Below are positions 1-11,039 of a DNA stretch of 64,000 nt, piece after piece; position 1 is the first letter of the stretch, and each line of letters starts with the position of its first letter. The position numbers were made by a program, and so were the translations under genes. Under the pieces are notes generated by a model. The model saw only the letters and a list, made by a program, of their open reading frames with translations. It had not been told where the DNA came from and made no database searches. Origin of the DNA: Tetracentron sinense (taxonomy: Eukaryota; Streptophyta; Magnoliopsida; Trochodendrales; Trochodendraceae); contig CM026574.1 of assembly GCA_015143295.1 (NCBI GenBank), forward strand, positions 9,054,938 through 9,118,937, read 5' to 3'.

Positions 1-214
1 ACTTCCTGAGCATTGCTTTGAACAGTGAACGTTTTCTGTCAATGACTATGTACGATCTTTCTTGCTGAGACTCTGACTGTAGCCATGGTGGTTGAGCCTG
101 CAAATTTCAACCAGTAGAGAGGAATAAGCTTCTGGTGTTGTTTGAAGTTAGATTGATTATTTTATAATTTGTTGTTTATAATCATTTGTTAATACTTGAA
201 AACTTGCAGCTGTG

Positions 215-1178
215 ATGAAAGCATTGAGTGGCATGAACAAAGTGGAGAAGATGATGAATGTTTGGCATGCCTGGAACATGTTTTATGCCTTGTCGACGTG
301 GGGACTTGCTCTGACAGGGTGAGCCTTTTAGCTGTTTGGTCACTATGTGGCATTTTTTTGGCTGGTTACTATTTGTGGCACTCTTGAGAACTTAAGTGGC
401 ATTTTTTCGATTGGTTATTATTTGTGGCACTCTCTTGAGACCTTAGTTAATCGGACTCCTAGAAACAAATATATAAGAGGTGCCCAATCTAATGGACCTA
501 GCAGTGTAGTCAAATAATAGCCTTGGTGCAGGCAAAGCAAGCCACCCACCTAGAGCCGGCATCGTGGTCCTGGTAAGCATCCATCTAGTGAACACTTGCT
601 TTCAGATAGAGAATCTGTTTAAACTAAAACTTAGGGAGAGTAAAGAGGGGTATTAAAAGAATTCCATTAAGAAAGAAAATGACTGTGTAACGGGTTGAAG
701 ATTGGGGGGAAGAGACTTTGTCTAGGGTTTATCTGTTTTTCCTCCTCTGCTTGATGAGTTTATGAAGAACATGAAGGGAGTTCTCATGTATCTGTATTTG
801 TCATAATGTCACAGAACCTTGGCATTTATGACTTTAATGAACAAAATTGAATTTTGTTTGCAATGTTGCATAGACATTGGTGAAGCCCTTAGAGATCCTT
901 TATTGATTTGGAGTTAGCAGTTTAAAGCCTTTGACTGAATTGGATCTGCAGTGCAACTAGATACACTAGACTGCTAAACAGATGCTGTATTTTCTGACCA
1001 CGAGTCGGAATAAATTAGGAAACTAAATTTTTGGGAAACAAGAAATGGATCTGAAGCGGTCCTGTGACTCTGTTTAACACGGGTTCTGTTTTGCAGGTTG
1101 TATACGCATCGTTCCATCGTGAAAGCTGCTGCAAAGGGGATTAAAGCATCTAGCAAAGTTGTTCTGAGGGCTCTCTAA
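215..1178 (+). CDS. Small predicted membrane protein, last two exons (join 215-318, 1097-1178)
   Basis: Two exons joined over a 778-bp intron encode 61 residues from the ATG at 215. The first exon is preceded by an acceptor-like TTGCAG ending at 209 and ends at 318 before GTGAGC. The second begins after TTTTGCAG at 1096 and stops with TAA at 1176-1178. The phase is kept across the join: GG at 317-318 plus G at 1097 makes Gly. The product has a hydrophobic stretch around residues 19-36 (WNMFYALSTWGLALTGLY), so one membrane segment is likely, followed by a very basic Lys/Ala-rich tail ending VVLRAL. I do not recognise the family. The reading frame stays open upstream of the ATG to the acceptor, so coding may start in an earlier exon outside or at the left edge of the window. 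Calling this a real gene rests on splice sites, phase and residue composition. Confidence 0.6.
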
Positions 1179-1278
1179 AGATGGATGATCCCTTGCACTG
1201 AATGTATGAAATGCAACTAGACTCTAAATGTTTTCTATTTCATTGCATTGCTTCTGTTGTACAGCAAATAGATTGTGA

Positions 1279-1280
<2 letters not shown>

Positions 1281-1309
<29 letters not shown>
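1281..1309. repeat. (CT)n microsatellite in 3' flank of the small membrane-protein gene
   Basis: Ten CT units followed by TTCTCTCTC lie about 100 bp after the stop codon, probably in the 3' UTR. The flank to about 2170 holds a poly-T run near 1672-1688 and no further coding signal. Confidence 0.8.
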
Positions 1310-2172
1310 ACCATCTCTGTAAATGTAAATTCCTTGTATGGCTTCTGTCAAAAGCTCAATGAGCTGGTAATTACTATCACTGTGAATAATTGTAATAACA
1401 AATACTGCAACATGCTTTCCGTACGTGGTCCTGTCTAGTATTCGAATTATTACTGGGGAAATGCTTGTGTTTGATCTGAATGCAATGTTGATAAAAATGA
1501 TAAGATAATTCTTATACAGGGTATTTTTTAAAGAACAGCTGTATGAAAAATTTAACCTATCTCCCATGTCTGTCCATGTTTATGCACAGCAGCACAGTTC
1601 ACTTAATTATCTACCTCTTGGAATGTCTGGGCTCCGTCTAGTGCTTTTTTTTGTCATCCAAGAAATGAGCTCTTTTTTTTTTTTTTTTGTTCGTAGGCAA
1701 CTTCTGTTAGTGGATTAGTAGTTAGTTGTGAGAGGGTTAGGTGTGAGAGGGATGTATAAGACTGAACCCTGGATTTCATAACGGGGAGCCTACTTATCAT
1801 CCGGGGCTTTGGAACTTATTGATTGAGTTGTTACATTTATTTCATGGTCAAGACATAATTGCACGTCTTACCACATTTCAGGTTTTTAGAGTTCCCAAAG
1901 CAAGAAGAAATCCACACCTTTTAGAGGACAACTTCGGCGACGAGCCAAACTGCAGTGAAATCCAGTCCTTTTTATTAGAAAGCATTCACTTATCCGTGAA
2001 AATCCTGTAACCAAACATGTCACTTTTCAGATGGCTTGCAATTGGAATTTCGGGATAAAAATATAAGTTCCTATGTTTGAATATGTCCCCAGTCCCTATG
2101 AAAATTGAAATAAGAGGAATGTTAAACCAAAAGAAGGGATTCTCGTGTGAAAGCTTTTTGAATTGTGGGTAT

Positions 2173-2297
2173 CTTAGGGCCCGTTTAGCATCAATCCTAC
2201 TGAACAATTTTCTATTCCCGGGAATAAAAAGTTAAGCATTTCTATTCCCAAAGAATAGAGAATTATTCATTAAGAGTGATGCCAAAAGGGTCCTTAG
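2173..2297. mobile_element. hAT-like MITE, ~125 bp
   Basis: Imperfect terminal inverted repeats begin CTTAGGGCCCGTTTAGCATC on the left and CTAAGGACCCTTTTGGCATC on the complement of the right end. The inner parts also pair (ACAATTTTCTATTC with GAATAGAGAATTAT). The start resembles the common plant hAT-MITE end 'GGGCCCGTTTGGC'. No clear target duplication was found, so the exact ends are approximate. Confidence 0.55.
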
Positions 2298-2355
2298 TAG
2301 CCTCTAGAAATAATTTGTGTCAAATGGAATATTAACACATTTTTTTAAAGTTCGT

Positions 2356-2360
<5 letters not shown>

Positions 2361-2387
<27 letters not shown>
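2361..2387. repeat. (CT)n microsatellite
   Basis: Uninterrupted CT dinucleotides, about 13 units. From 2400 to 2760 the DNA is extremely AT-rich, with a TA run near 2648-2670, and no gene is visible. Confidence 0.9.
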
Positions 2388-2391
<4 letters not shown>

Positions 2392-2784
2392 GACTCGACC
2401 CATGATTATTTTGTATTTGAATTTTTTTTTATATTTAATAATTTTAGTTAAATTATATTTATATATTCTCAAAATCAGTTCTCAACAATTTTGATTTAGA
2501 TTACCTTAATACATGTTAAAATAAAGTTAGTTCAAATTATTATCAGATGTTATTGAAATTATTTTAAATTTTTTTTATTTATACTACAATTAAAATAAAA
2601 TTTAATTTAGTTTTTTAAATAATTAAAGTTATTAAATAATTTTTAAATATATATATATATATATATTTAAAAATATATATATTTTTATTGTAATTTTTTT
2701 TAAATATATAATAGATGATTATTTCAACAATTAATTTACTAAAATAATAAATATTTTGTCATGGTATATAATATTGAATCAGTA

Positions 2785-2976
2785 TAGGGGTACTTCCTAT
2801 TTTTACTCCATGCTTTTACATCATATATAAGCCACTCTTTAAAGAAAATCAATGACTTTAAATGAATGAGTAATTTTAGAATTACTTATTTTATAAAAGA
2901 TGTCACCGCAATAACTTTTAGAGTCATTGTTCTTTCTAAAGAGTGGATCAGGTGTAAAAATAGGGGAGTACCTCTA
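2785..2976. mobile_element. MITE, ~192 bp, TIR TAGGGGTACTTCC
   Basis: The left end TAGGGGTACTTCCTATTTTT pairs with the complement of the right end, TAGAGGTACTCCCCTATTTT. Inside, GCCACTCTTTAAAGA pairs with TCTTTCTAAAGAGTGG. There is no coding capacity. Flanking duplications are unclear, so the superfamily cannot be assigned. Confidence 0.6.
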
Positions 2977-3216
2977 GAGTGACTCATTACATATCCATGT
3001 TAGTATATGAATTTAGTCACATTTTAATTTTAAAAATACAAAAATAATATTTTATTCATAGAAAAGTAATACTGCTCATCTTGCAGTAGTGTACAACATA
3101 CCAAGTTGCCTTTATTTGTACTTAAAATTTGAGACCCAACATCCTTTTCCAGTGGGTACAAGACATCATTTACTTAGTATAAAAGAGGGCATCATTTATT
3201 TAATGCTAAGATTAGT

Positions 3217-3392
3217 GGCAAAAGAGCTAGCTCTGGTGGAAGCCTGAATGGGCGCTCCTGGCGGCGATAAATTGGAGGAGAAGTCATTTCATTTTCTCAC
3301 AATGATTTTGACTTCTCCCACTTGATATCTCCCCCCTTTATTAGCGTCAGGTGCCCCATGACTTGGGCGTCCACCAGAGCTAATCTTTTGCC
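3217..3392. mobile_element. Mutator-type MITE, family M1, copy 1 (176 bp)
   Basis: Perfect 9-bp target duplication AAGATTAGT at 3208-3216 and 3393-3401. The inverted termini are GGCAAAAGAGCTAGCTCTGG on the left and GGCAAAAGATTAGCTCTGG on the complement of the right. The interior carries the family motif GAAGTCATTTCATTTTCTC followed by ATTTTGACTTCTCCC and GATATCTCCCCCC, which recurs in the elements at 5336, 22632 and 49041. Nine-bp duplications are the hallmark of Mutator-like elements. Confidence 0.85.
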
Positions 3393-3401
3393 AAGATTAG
3401 T

Positions 3402-4161
3402 AGATTGTAGTTGGTAAGTGGGCTTCTACTTGCCACATCACCAACACAAAGCTTCTGCGGCTCGGACTTCGTCCCAGTCTAAGTCCCACAGACCACCCTC
3501 ATGAGAGAGGCACTTAATACTTTAAATTTTATCTGCATACGCAAATGAGTTCAGAATTGCCTCAAACTTGCTCTCTGGACATGATTTCAGCCAAATTTAT
3601 GCAAGGTGTTTTTCGATCAAGCATATTTGTATTATTGATCGTGCAATGCGCTGCATTTTAATATTTTGATTTGGTATGATTTTAGCCTTGAAATTTGGTG
3701 TCTAGAGGTTCTCTAGTCATCCACAGTTTTAGATTAGATTTTTGAGACCAATTTAAGGAACCTGTAGTTGTAGAACGAGACTGGATTTGGTCTCCAAACT
3801 TGACCAATAGAATTATTGTCGAGTTTGAAGCACATAGCAAAAACTTTGGATGAAATTCAAGTTTAGCAGATTCTAAACATAACATAGTACAATACAATAT
3901 GCTGAGAAGCTTGTTAGCAGGGAACTGTAGCTGGCAACAGATCTAGTACTGCCAACTACAGTATAAGTGTGTGTTTCTTTTGTCTTGCCTTCAGCAATCG
4001 CCTTGTGGTGTAGTTGTGCTAACCAAAAAAAACTACAGTATTAAGGGGCTATCAACCCTCTATTATTATTCGGGCCCTTTTAGAGTGGTTGCGTAGACAC
4101 CCTTATGGCACCACCGAAAAAGAAAAACTACCGTTCCAGTGTCTTTAAGTATAACATGTTG
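3402..4161. other. Intergenic, no gene seen; possible retroposon 3' end near 3960-4033
   Basis: No ORF of interest. TTGCCTTCAGCAATCGCC then TTGTGGTGTAGTTGTGCTAACC followed by an A-run resembles similar A-tailed ends at 42670-42960 (reverse) and 63430-63528, suggesting a SINE-like family. Confidence 0.4.
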
Positions 4162-4582
4162 GAGTCAATGGCCATTGAACTTGGGGAGAGTTCAATCTTA
4201 TCCACAGGTCAACATATCTCTTTTAATTCCTATTAACGGCAGTTAAGATTCCCTAACTCTTATGCTATGTTTGGTTGTCGAGAAAATAAGTGAAAACATA
4301 GAAAAGAAAAGAAAATTTTAGATTTTAATATAATTTTTAGTTGTGTTTTATCCGATTCTTTTTTCATTTCCATGTTTTTACTTATTTTCTTGACAACCAA
4401 ACATAGCATTTAGGGTTCAACAATCAAACCTTTTTGAAAAAAAAAGTAATCTAAAAAACAAAGTTAGATTGTTAAACCCTAAGAGTTAGTGAATCTTAAG
4501 AATAGTTAATAAAGGTTAAAAAAGACACGTGTTGACCTGTGGGTGTGATTGAACTCTCCCTGGGTTCAATCAAGATTGGCTT
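4162..4582. mobile_element. Inverted-repeat MITE, family M3, carrying a nested M2 MITE
   Basis: The left arm (GAACTTGGGGAGAGTTCAAT, then CCACAGGTCAACA) is repeated in reverse on the right (GAACTCTCCCTGGGTTCAAT with GACACGTGTTGACC). The arms continue inward through TTAAGATTCCCTAACTCTTA and its complement TAAGAGTTAGTGAATCTTAA. A second copy with the same ends lies at 33591-33923, and partial or diverged relatives occur at 23195, 25125, 47085, 47745 and 63600. Outer limits are approximate. Confidence 0.65.
4262..4409. mobile_element. MITE family M2 copy 1 (~148 bp)
   Basis: Long inverted termini: ATGCTATGTTTGGTTGTCGA on the left, and the complement of TGACAACCAAACATAGCAT on the right, extending for about 35 bp. 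It interrupts the M3 element at a CTCTTA/TTAGGG position, compatible with a TTA target duplication. Two further copies are at 42434-42580 and 47205-47351. Confidence 0.75.
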
Positions 4583-4889
4583 TGAATCGATCTAGTTGGG
4601 ATGTAGTTAGTGCCATCATTATCAAATGGAAAATACTTAATGTATCCATGGTTTCCATTTCGTAACAAAATGGCCGGTCCTCATTGGTCCACGTCCTAAT
4701 TTTAAATACTCATCAACTATGGTTAAGATTCACTCCCTCCTAGGGTTAAGCAATCCAACCTTGGTTTTTCAAAAAAAATAAAAACCAAAATCTTAACTTT
4801 AATTTATTTAAGCTTAACCAGGGTTAAAGGTATTTTAGGTGCTTCCTATCTCTAATTTTAGCATGTTTCAATATCCGTTAGCTTGGTAC

Positions 4890-5039
4890 ACCCCGCCTCT
4901 TGCGTCAGTGGTGGGGTGTGGCCTCTCTGTTGAGGGAGGTCTGGGTTCCAATCCCCTAGGGTGACTAGGCTGCCAGAGCTCCAATCTCTCAAGCTAACCA
5001 ATAACCATAGTTAAATGATACACTAGCAAAAAAAAATAC
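4890..5039 (+). mobile_element. tRNA-derived SINE, ~150 bp
   Basis: A box-B-like GGTTCCAATCC is at 4944-4954, with an A-box-like TTGCGTCAGTGG upstream (near 4900). An A-run (AAAAAAAAA) precedes the 3' end. Flanking direct repeats CCGTTAGCTTGGTAC (4875-4889) and CCGTTAGTGTGGTAC (5040-5054) are a plausible 15-bp target duplication with two differences. This is the expected structure of a Pol III retroposon. Confidence 0.7.
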
Positions 5040-5335
5040 CCGTTAGTGTGGTACTATTTCAGGTAAATAGTGCTTATATATTGATTTGCATGCTTCTAGT
5101 TTCGTTCTGATACCATGATTAGCATATTTACATGAGTAGTGATTAGCGGACCCTGGTCAGTTTCCTATCTTAACCCTTGTGTCCTAGTGTTCCTTTTAAC
5201 ACCCATTTAACCTTAGTCAAGCTTAAATAAATTAAAATTAAGATTTTGATTTTTTTTTTTTTTGAAAAATAGGTTGGATTGCTTAACCTTAGGGGTGAGT
5301 GAATCTTATCCGCAGTTGATGAGTATTTGAAATTG

Positions 5336-5623
5336 GGCCTTGGATTCTCTTTGGCAGATGCCACAAAGGTGGTCTCGGGCTACCACAATGTGAGCGACAA
5401 GTGGTTGGAGGTGTCATTTCATGGGCCCCATGATTTTGACTTTTCTAATCATTATGTGACATGTGGCGATAAAATGGTGATATAAAGGGGGAGAGATATC
5501 AAATGGGGAGAAGTCAAAATCATTGGGAGAAAATGAAATGACTTCTCCCCCCTTTTCCAGTCAAGTGTTGGACTGGTAACCCAAGACCACCTTTCTGGCA
5601 TCTGCCAGAGAGAATCTGAGGCC
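5336..5623. mobile_element. Mutator-type MITE, family M1, copy 2 (288 bp)
   Basis: The ends are GGCCTTGGATTCTCTTTGGC and, complement of the right end, GGCCTCAGATTCTCTCTGGC. Target duplication is TTGAAATTG (5327-5335) and TTAAAATTG (5624-5632), 8 of 9 identical. The interior carries the family motif (GAGAGATATCAAATGGGGAG, AAGTCAAAATCATTGG, GAAAATGAAATGACTTCTCC). It is inserted in the right arm of the 4628-5702 inverted repeat, and the uninterrupted site is present in the left arm. Confidence 0.88.
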
Positions 5624-5702
5624 TTAAAATTGGGGCGTGGACCAATGAGTACCGGCCCTTTTGTTACATAATGGAAACCATAAGTACTTTAAGTATTTTC
5701 CT

Positions 5703-7970
5703 ATTTATATGTTAAGCATGATTTGATAATAACATGTCATTTAACTAAGAATTTATTATAATTTTTTTAATTTAGTCTAATATAAATTTAGGAAGCAGGT
5801 AATCGCTTTTAGTAGGTGCCTAACACATTCTCTTAGTACAATCAAATCTCTTACCTAAATTCTCTAAATATCGAACTAGTCATCTCACCATTGGATAGTT
5901 TAAGGCTCCTATTACCCCCCTCAAACTTGGGCAGTCAATGGGCTGGGACTGGGGTGGGGCTAAGCCTTAGTCTGTCCAAGCCCAGCCCTCACTTGTAAGA
6001 GTGAGGCTCTAACCGGTCCAAGCACTACCCTCAGGAAAAGACATGAACTGGCTAGGCCAAAGCCCTATCTTCAGGCGAAGGCTGGACCCAGGCTCAAAAG
6101 AAGATCACAATTTTTGTTTTTTTTGTTTTTGGTCATAATATTTAGCAGATTTTTATCAAACAAATACTGGCTGCCGGCAACAGAGAGCACATGTACATGA
6201 AATGGATCATAACCAAGCTCTAGCTCTTGCAGATGGCCCAAAAGTGTATTTTTATTTTACTTGTTTCTTGTTATTTTCTCAAAAACCAAGACTGCTTATT
6301 GAGAGCTTCCAATGCAAAACATATACTTGTGCCCTATCTATAGACTCAAAATTGGGTGACATAGCATGTCTCTATTATTAAATTAGTTACATGTTTCCTT
6401 GCCAAACAATTAGTCACCTAAAACTCTTTAGGAAATTAAAATTTATTGTAAGATAATCCATGTAACCTCTCAAGTGACCTTTTTTTTTTGAACTGGTATC
6501 AAAAATTTAATATTGCTACAAGAGATATATGATAACCCAATAGCAAGAGAAGTGATACATTTCCAAAAAAGTGTACCATGATGAGGTTCATCTGCCTTGA
6601 TGCTAGATGAAATGGGAGAAGAAGTAACGAAGCAACAGTAGTGGAGTAGGAGGGCCGAGATGGGCCGGGCTCTACAAGGTGGCCCTCATGTTAGCTGGTC
6701 AATATATCCTGGGCCTGACTTGGTCATTGGACCTTAAGAGGTAAAAAAAGCCCTCCATTTTCAGGGCCTCGGAAGGCTGGGTCAGGTATCCGAGGCCCAA
6801 TTAAAAAAAAAACACTAGGACCCTAGTTCATGCCACAAAATCCACAAAGGGTATACAAGAAATGTGAGAAAAAAGAAATTAATAAAAAAGCCCGTTGTTC
6901 TACTTTTTCTTCAGGCATACTAAGGATATTATGATATCTATACTAATGCTATTTTTTAATTACATTTGCTTTAATTTTGGACAATGGAAGGATAGTATGT
7001 TGATGGCGGATAAGCTGACAGGGACGGGCTTGAAGGTGGGAAAGCTCCATGCAGATGGTGACCAAAAGACGTTTGCAAATAGCTATGCCAAGAAATGATG
7101 AGCTTATAATGAGCTTAGAGTACATGTTAAGTCTATGGGTACAAGCAGAATTTGCACCAGAGCAATCAAAGGTCTCGAGGAACATAGCTCTAAAATGATG
7201 GGCTAAATATCCTCTCAGTCATTCCAATTTGTTTTGTTTCATCTTAACTTTTGTCCCGTGCATCGCATGAGGTGTTTGTTATTACTAATACTATATGCCG
7301 GTTGGTTCCATGTAACATATCTCATTAGCCTCTATTCTCTATTCTGGTTCATGTCACATATCTTCTAATTGATCCGATAAGAAGGCGTCATGTCACCCTT
7401 TTAATTATTGTTCTTCTTTCCTAATTAAGTGATGAGTTAAATGCTCACTTTCACCCACTCACATTCTATTTTTTATTTACAATTAATTAAATTGTAACAT
7501 TAAATATTTATTATTTCTTCTAATTCTAATTTTAATTACACCTAATTAAGTTGTAACATTTGAATGATTAAAAATATGAAGCCTAAGGGTCTCTTCTTTC
7601 TTCCCTTTACATTCTCATTCATTAATTGCAATTTATTAAAATTGTAACATCTACCATCTTCAAATTTTTTTAACTCTTGGTCTACCTTCTCCCTAATCCC
7701 CTTTAAATAGTAGACAAATCCACAAGAAATTTTCATTCTCAAACATGTAAAGATTTGACATGTTATGCATTTTAGTTAGTATGGTTCACTAGGGAGGTTT
7801 TTCCTAAACTTTGAAGCATCTAGAGTGGAATCTTAAGAGATTTGTTTTCATGATAGCTATTGTGAAGTTTTTGAGTCTGGGTGCATTATGACATGAGTGC
7901 ATTTTCTGCAGGTACTATATTTTGGTAATTTGATGCTATTGGAAGCTGTCAGGTTTTGATTTTGTCAGTA
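5703..7970. other. Intergenic; no recognisable gene
   Basis: GC-rich 'gggctggg / ggcccagg' stretches near 5930-6110 and 6650-6800 look like repeat remnants but do not form a clear element. A short open stretch near 7010-7190 has coding-like composition but no start, splice structure or family that I can recognise. I see nothing else. Confidence 0.5.
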
Positions 7971-8229
7971 CTTACCTTTATACTTATGAGTCTCTACATG
8001 GAGCTTTGGTTGGGTATTAGTGCATTTTAAGAACTATTTTGGATCTTCAATTTTGCACTTGCAGTAGCGATCGATTTGAAGTAGCATAGATTATTCTCAC
8101 TGAAATAAATGAGATTCATGCTATCATTGATATTAAGAGTAATAAAATGAAATTCAAATTATTCTTAGTATTCATTAGTGTTAAAGTATCAAGTGGTTTC
8201 ATCTAAAATCTTTCATCTTCCAATTGTTT

Positions 8230-8845
8230 TTTCATTTTTTTTTGGAAGGCCTCACTCCATTCCTTTCAGGAATGGCGGCCTGGTTTAGATCTTCAAGGAA
8301 AGGTCGGGCCTTACTCCATTCATTGCATGAATGGCGGCCCTCGGCTTCGCACCTTCTTTTTAGAGTTGAGCTCCAGCTGGGAGAGGGGGAGGAGATATTT
8401 ATTTATCGGAGCTTCAGGGGGAGGACCCCCCGAAACCCCCCCTCTCGCTTAGCTCTCCAAACCCAAGCAAGAAACAAGCTCCGCTCCCTCGCTCCAAAGC
8501 GGGAACATCTGTATTTCACTCTCAAAAGAAGCTCCATTCCGTCCTTCCGGACCAGGGGGAGGTGAAATTGAGCTGGCAGGGTAGCCCTCGCCCTTGAGGT
8601 GGAGATAGTTATTGTTCCGTGAGTGAGGGGCTCTATAAGAATAATGCTCAAGAAACAAATTGAACAAAAAGAGACTCTAAAAAGAGGCGAAAGCAAGCAA
8701 TAGAGTCAAGCCTCCCTTCCATTCTGAGTAAGGCCCCAGTCTTCCGTTTTTCAGCTTTTCATAAACTCCTGCTCGAGCTACTCAGCTAACTCTGGTTCTT
8801 TCGAAGAAGACCTTGATTTTAAAAGAGAAATCAACACCTTGCTTC
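8230..8845. other. Probable nuclear insertion of mitochondrial DNA (NUMT)
   Basis: A sharply GC-richer, C/G-skewed block interrupts unit 1 of the triplication; the uninterrupted junction can be read at about 9677 and 10513 (AATTAATTGTAAAAAAAA). Strings such as AGGAATGGCGGCCTGG, CGGAGCTTCAGGGGGAGG and CTCGAGCTACTCAGCTAACT resemble intergenic angiosperm mitochondrial DNA. No organelle gene is encoded in it. The mitochondrial origin is inferred from style, not from a search. Confidence 0.55.
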
Positions 8846-8940
8846 AATTATAAAAAAAAAATTAACAATAATAAACGAAGGAAATAGATCTTTTATAAAA
8901 TAATGGCCCACCCTTAATCTCTCCTTATATATATATATAA

Positions 8941-9361
8941 ATGCAGGGGTAAAAAATGTCTGGGTGATCGTTACCAAGTTCATCCACTGAGTGAACGTTA
9001 TCAAGACCCATAAATAAGTTATTTAAATAATTAGTTATTAGAAAAAAAAGTTTGCATTTAAAAGAAAATGTTAGTCTCTCTATATTCTTCAACCCGAAAC
9101 AACATCTAATTAAAATTTTTTTTTGGTGGAACCTACTTTAACACTGCAATTGGTTTGCATAATATAACAAAATATAAAATAAAAATCAAATAGAGATGTC
9201 ATGTTAAGAAACTCAATTTCTTATAGAATATTTATTAATTAGAGGGTTAATATAATTTATTATAACCTAAGTAAATCGATATAATTTATATATGGGTCTT
9301 GTTAACGTTCACTCAGTGGATGAACTTGGTAACAATCACCCAGACATTTTTACCTCTGCAT
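8941..9361. mobile_element. Inverted-repeat element in tandem unit 1 (421 bp, ~67-bp TIR)
   Basis: The left end ATGCAGGGGTAAAAAATGTC continues through CCACTGAGTGAACGTTA and CAAGACCC. The right end mirrors it: GGGTCTTGTTAACGTTCACT, then ATTTTTACCTCTGCAT. It is flanked by TAA on both sides, which suits a PIF/Harbinger-type 3-bp duplication. There is no coding capacity. Confidence 0.75.
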
Positions 9362-9773
9362 TAATTACCAAAATCCACTAAAAGTAAGGGTACTTTAATC
9401 TTTTCATAGGAGACCAGTCATTAAATGCTACATTTATACTTATGAGTCTCTACATGGAGCTTTAGCTGCGTATTAGTGAATTTTAGGCACTATTTTGAGT
9501 CTTCAATTTTGCACTTATCGTAGCAATCGAATTGAAATAGCATAGATTATTCTTACTGAAATAAATGAGATTCACGCTATCATTGATATTAAGAGTAATA
9601 AAATGAAATTCAAATTATTCTTAATATTTATTGGTGTTAAAGTATCAAGTGATTTCATCTAAAATCTTTCATCTCCTAATTAATTGTAAAAAAAAATTAA
9701 CAATAATAAAAGAAGGAAAGAGGTTTATCCTAAAATAATGGCCCACCCTTAATCTCTTCTTATATATATATAT

Positions 9774-10192
9774 ATGCAAGGGTAAAAAATGTTTGTGTGG
9801 TCATTACCAAGTTCACCCACTAAGTGAACGTTAACAAGACCCATAAATAAGTTATTTAAATAATTAGTTATTTGAAAGAAAAGTTTACATTTAAGAGAAA
9901 ATGTTAGTCTCTCCATATTCTTCAACCCGAAATAACATCTAATTAAATTTTTTTCTAGTGGGACCTACTTTAACACTATCATTGGTTTGCATAATATAAC
10001 AAAATATAAAATAAAAATCAAATTGAGATGCCATGTTAAGAAACTCAATTTCTTATAGAGTATTTACTAATTAGAGGGCTATATAATTAATTATAACCTA
10101 AGTAAATCAATCTAATTTATATATGGGTCTTGTTAACGTTCACTCAGTGGGTGAACTTTGTAACGACCACCCATACATTTTTACCCCTGCAT
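9774..10192. mobile_element. Inverted-repeat element in tandem unit 2
   Basis: Same element as at 8941, with ends ATGCAAGGGTAAAAAATG and CATTTTTACCCCTGCAT. It lies at the same place in the tandem unit, so it was copied with the unit and did not insert independently. Confidence 0.75.
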
Positions 10193-10619
10193 TAATTACC
10201 AAAATTCACTAAAAGTAAGGATATTTTAATCTTTTCATAGGAGATCAGTCATTAAATGCTACATTTATACTTATGAGTCTCTACATGGAGCTTTGGTTGG
10301 GTATTAGTGCATTTTAAGCACTATTGTGAGTCTTCAATTTTGCACTTGCAGTAGCAATCGATTTGAAATAGCATAGATTATTCTCACTAAAATAAATGAG
10401 ATTCACGCTATCATTGATATTAAGAGTAATAAAATGAAATTCAAATTATTCTTAATATTCATTGGTGTTAAAGTATCAAGTAGTTTCATATAAAATCTTT
10501 TATCTCCCAATTAATTGTAAAAAAAAAATTTACAATAATAAACGAAGGAAAGAAATCTTTCCCAAAATAGTAGCCCACCCTTAATTTCTCCTTATATATA
10601 TATATATATATATATATAA

Positions 10620-11039
10620 ATGCAGGGGTAAAAAATGTCTGGATGGTCGTTACCAAGTTCACTCATTGAGTGAACGTTAACAAGACCCATAAATAAGTTA
10701 TTTAAATAATTAGTTATTAGAAAGAAAAATTTACATTTAAGAGAAAATGTTAGTCTCTCCATATTCTTCAACTCGAAACAACATCTAATTAAAATTTTTT
10801 CTAATGGGATCTATTTTAACACTGTCATTGGTTTGCATGATATCATAAAATATAAAATAAAAATCAAATAGAGATGCCATGTTAAGAAACTCAATTTATT
10901 ATATAGTATTTACTAATTAGAGAGTTAATATAATTAATTATAACCTACGTAAATCAATATAATTTATATATGGGTCTTGTTAACGTTCACTCAGTGGGTG
11001 AACTTGGTAACGACCACCCAAACATTTTTACCCCTGCAT
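10620..11039. mobile_element. Inverted-repeat element in tandem unit 3
   Basis: Same element again, ends ATGCAGGGGTAAAAAATG and CATTTTTACCCCTGCAT, preceded by an expanded TA run. Position in the unit is unchanged. Confidence 0.75.

Larger units (their letters stand above)
4628..5702. repeat. 1.07-kb inverted repeat with ~240-bp arms, host of two nested insertions
   Basis: The left arm 4628-4865 is repeated in inverse at 5170-5702. Matches include GGAAAATACTTAA, GTTTCCATT, GGCCGGT, CTCATTGGTCCACG, AAATACTCATCAACT, AAGATTCACT and TTTATTTAAGCTT. The right arm is split by an M1 MITE (5336-5623), whose target site is still intact in the left arm. The loop holds a SINE (4890-5039). Confidence 0.8.

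Noticed and set aside
1235..1567. 110-codon minus-strand frame containing an Arg-Glu repeat
   Set aside because: The repeat is just the translated (CT)n microsatellite, and there is no other support.
6895..7190. Possible exon between two repeat-like GC-rich blocks
   Set aside because: No start, splice pair or family match could be established, so it is mentioned only as unresolved intergenic DNA.
8224..8696. Long frames on both strands in the GC-rich block
   Set aside because: No recognisable protein. The block looks like organelle intergenic DNA, where long chance frames are expected.
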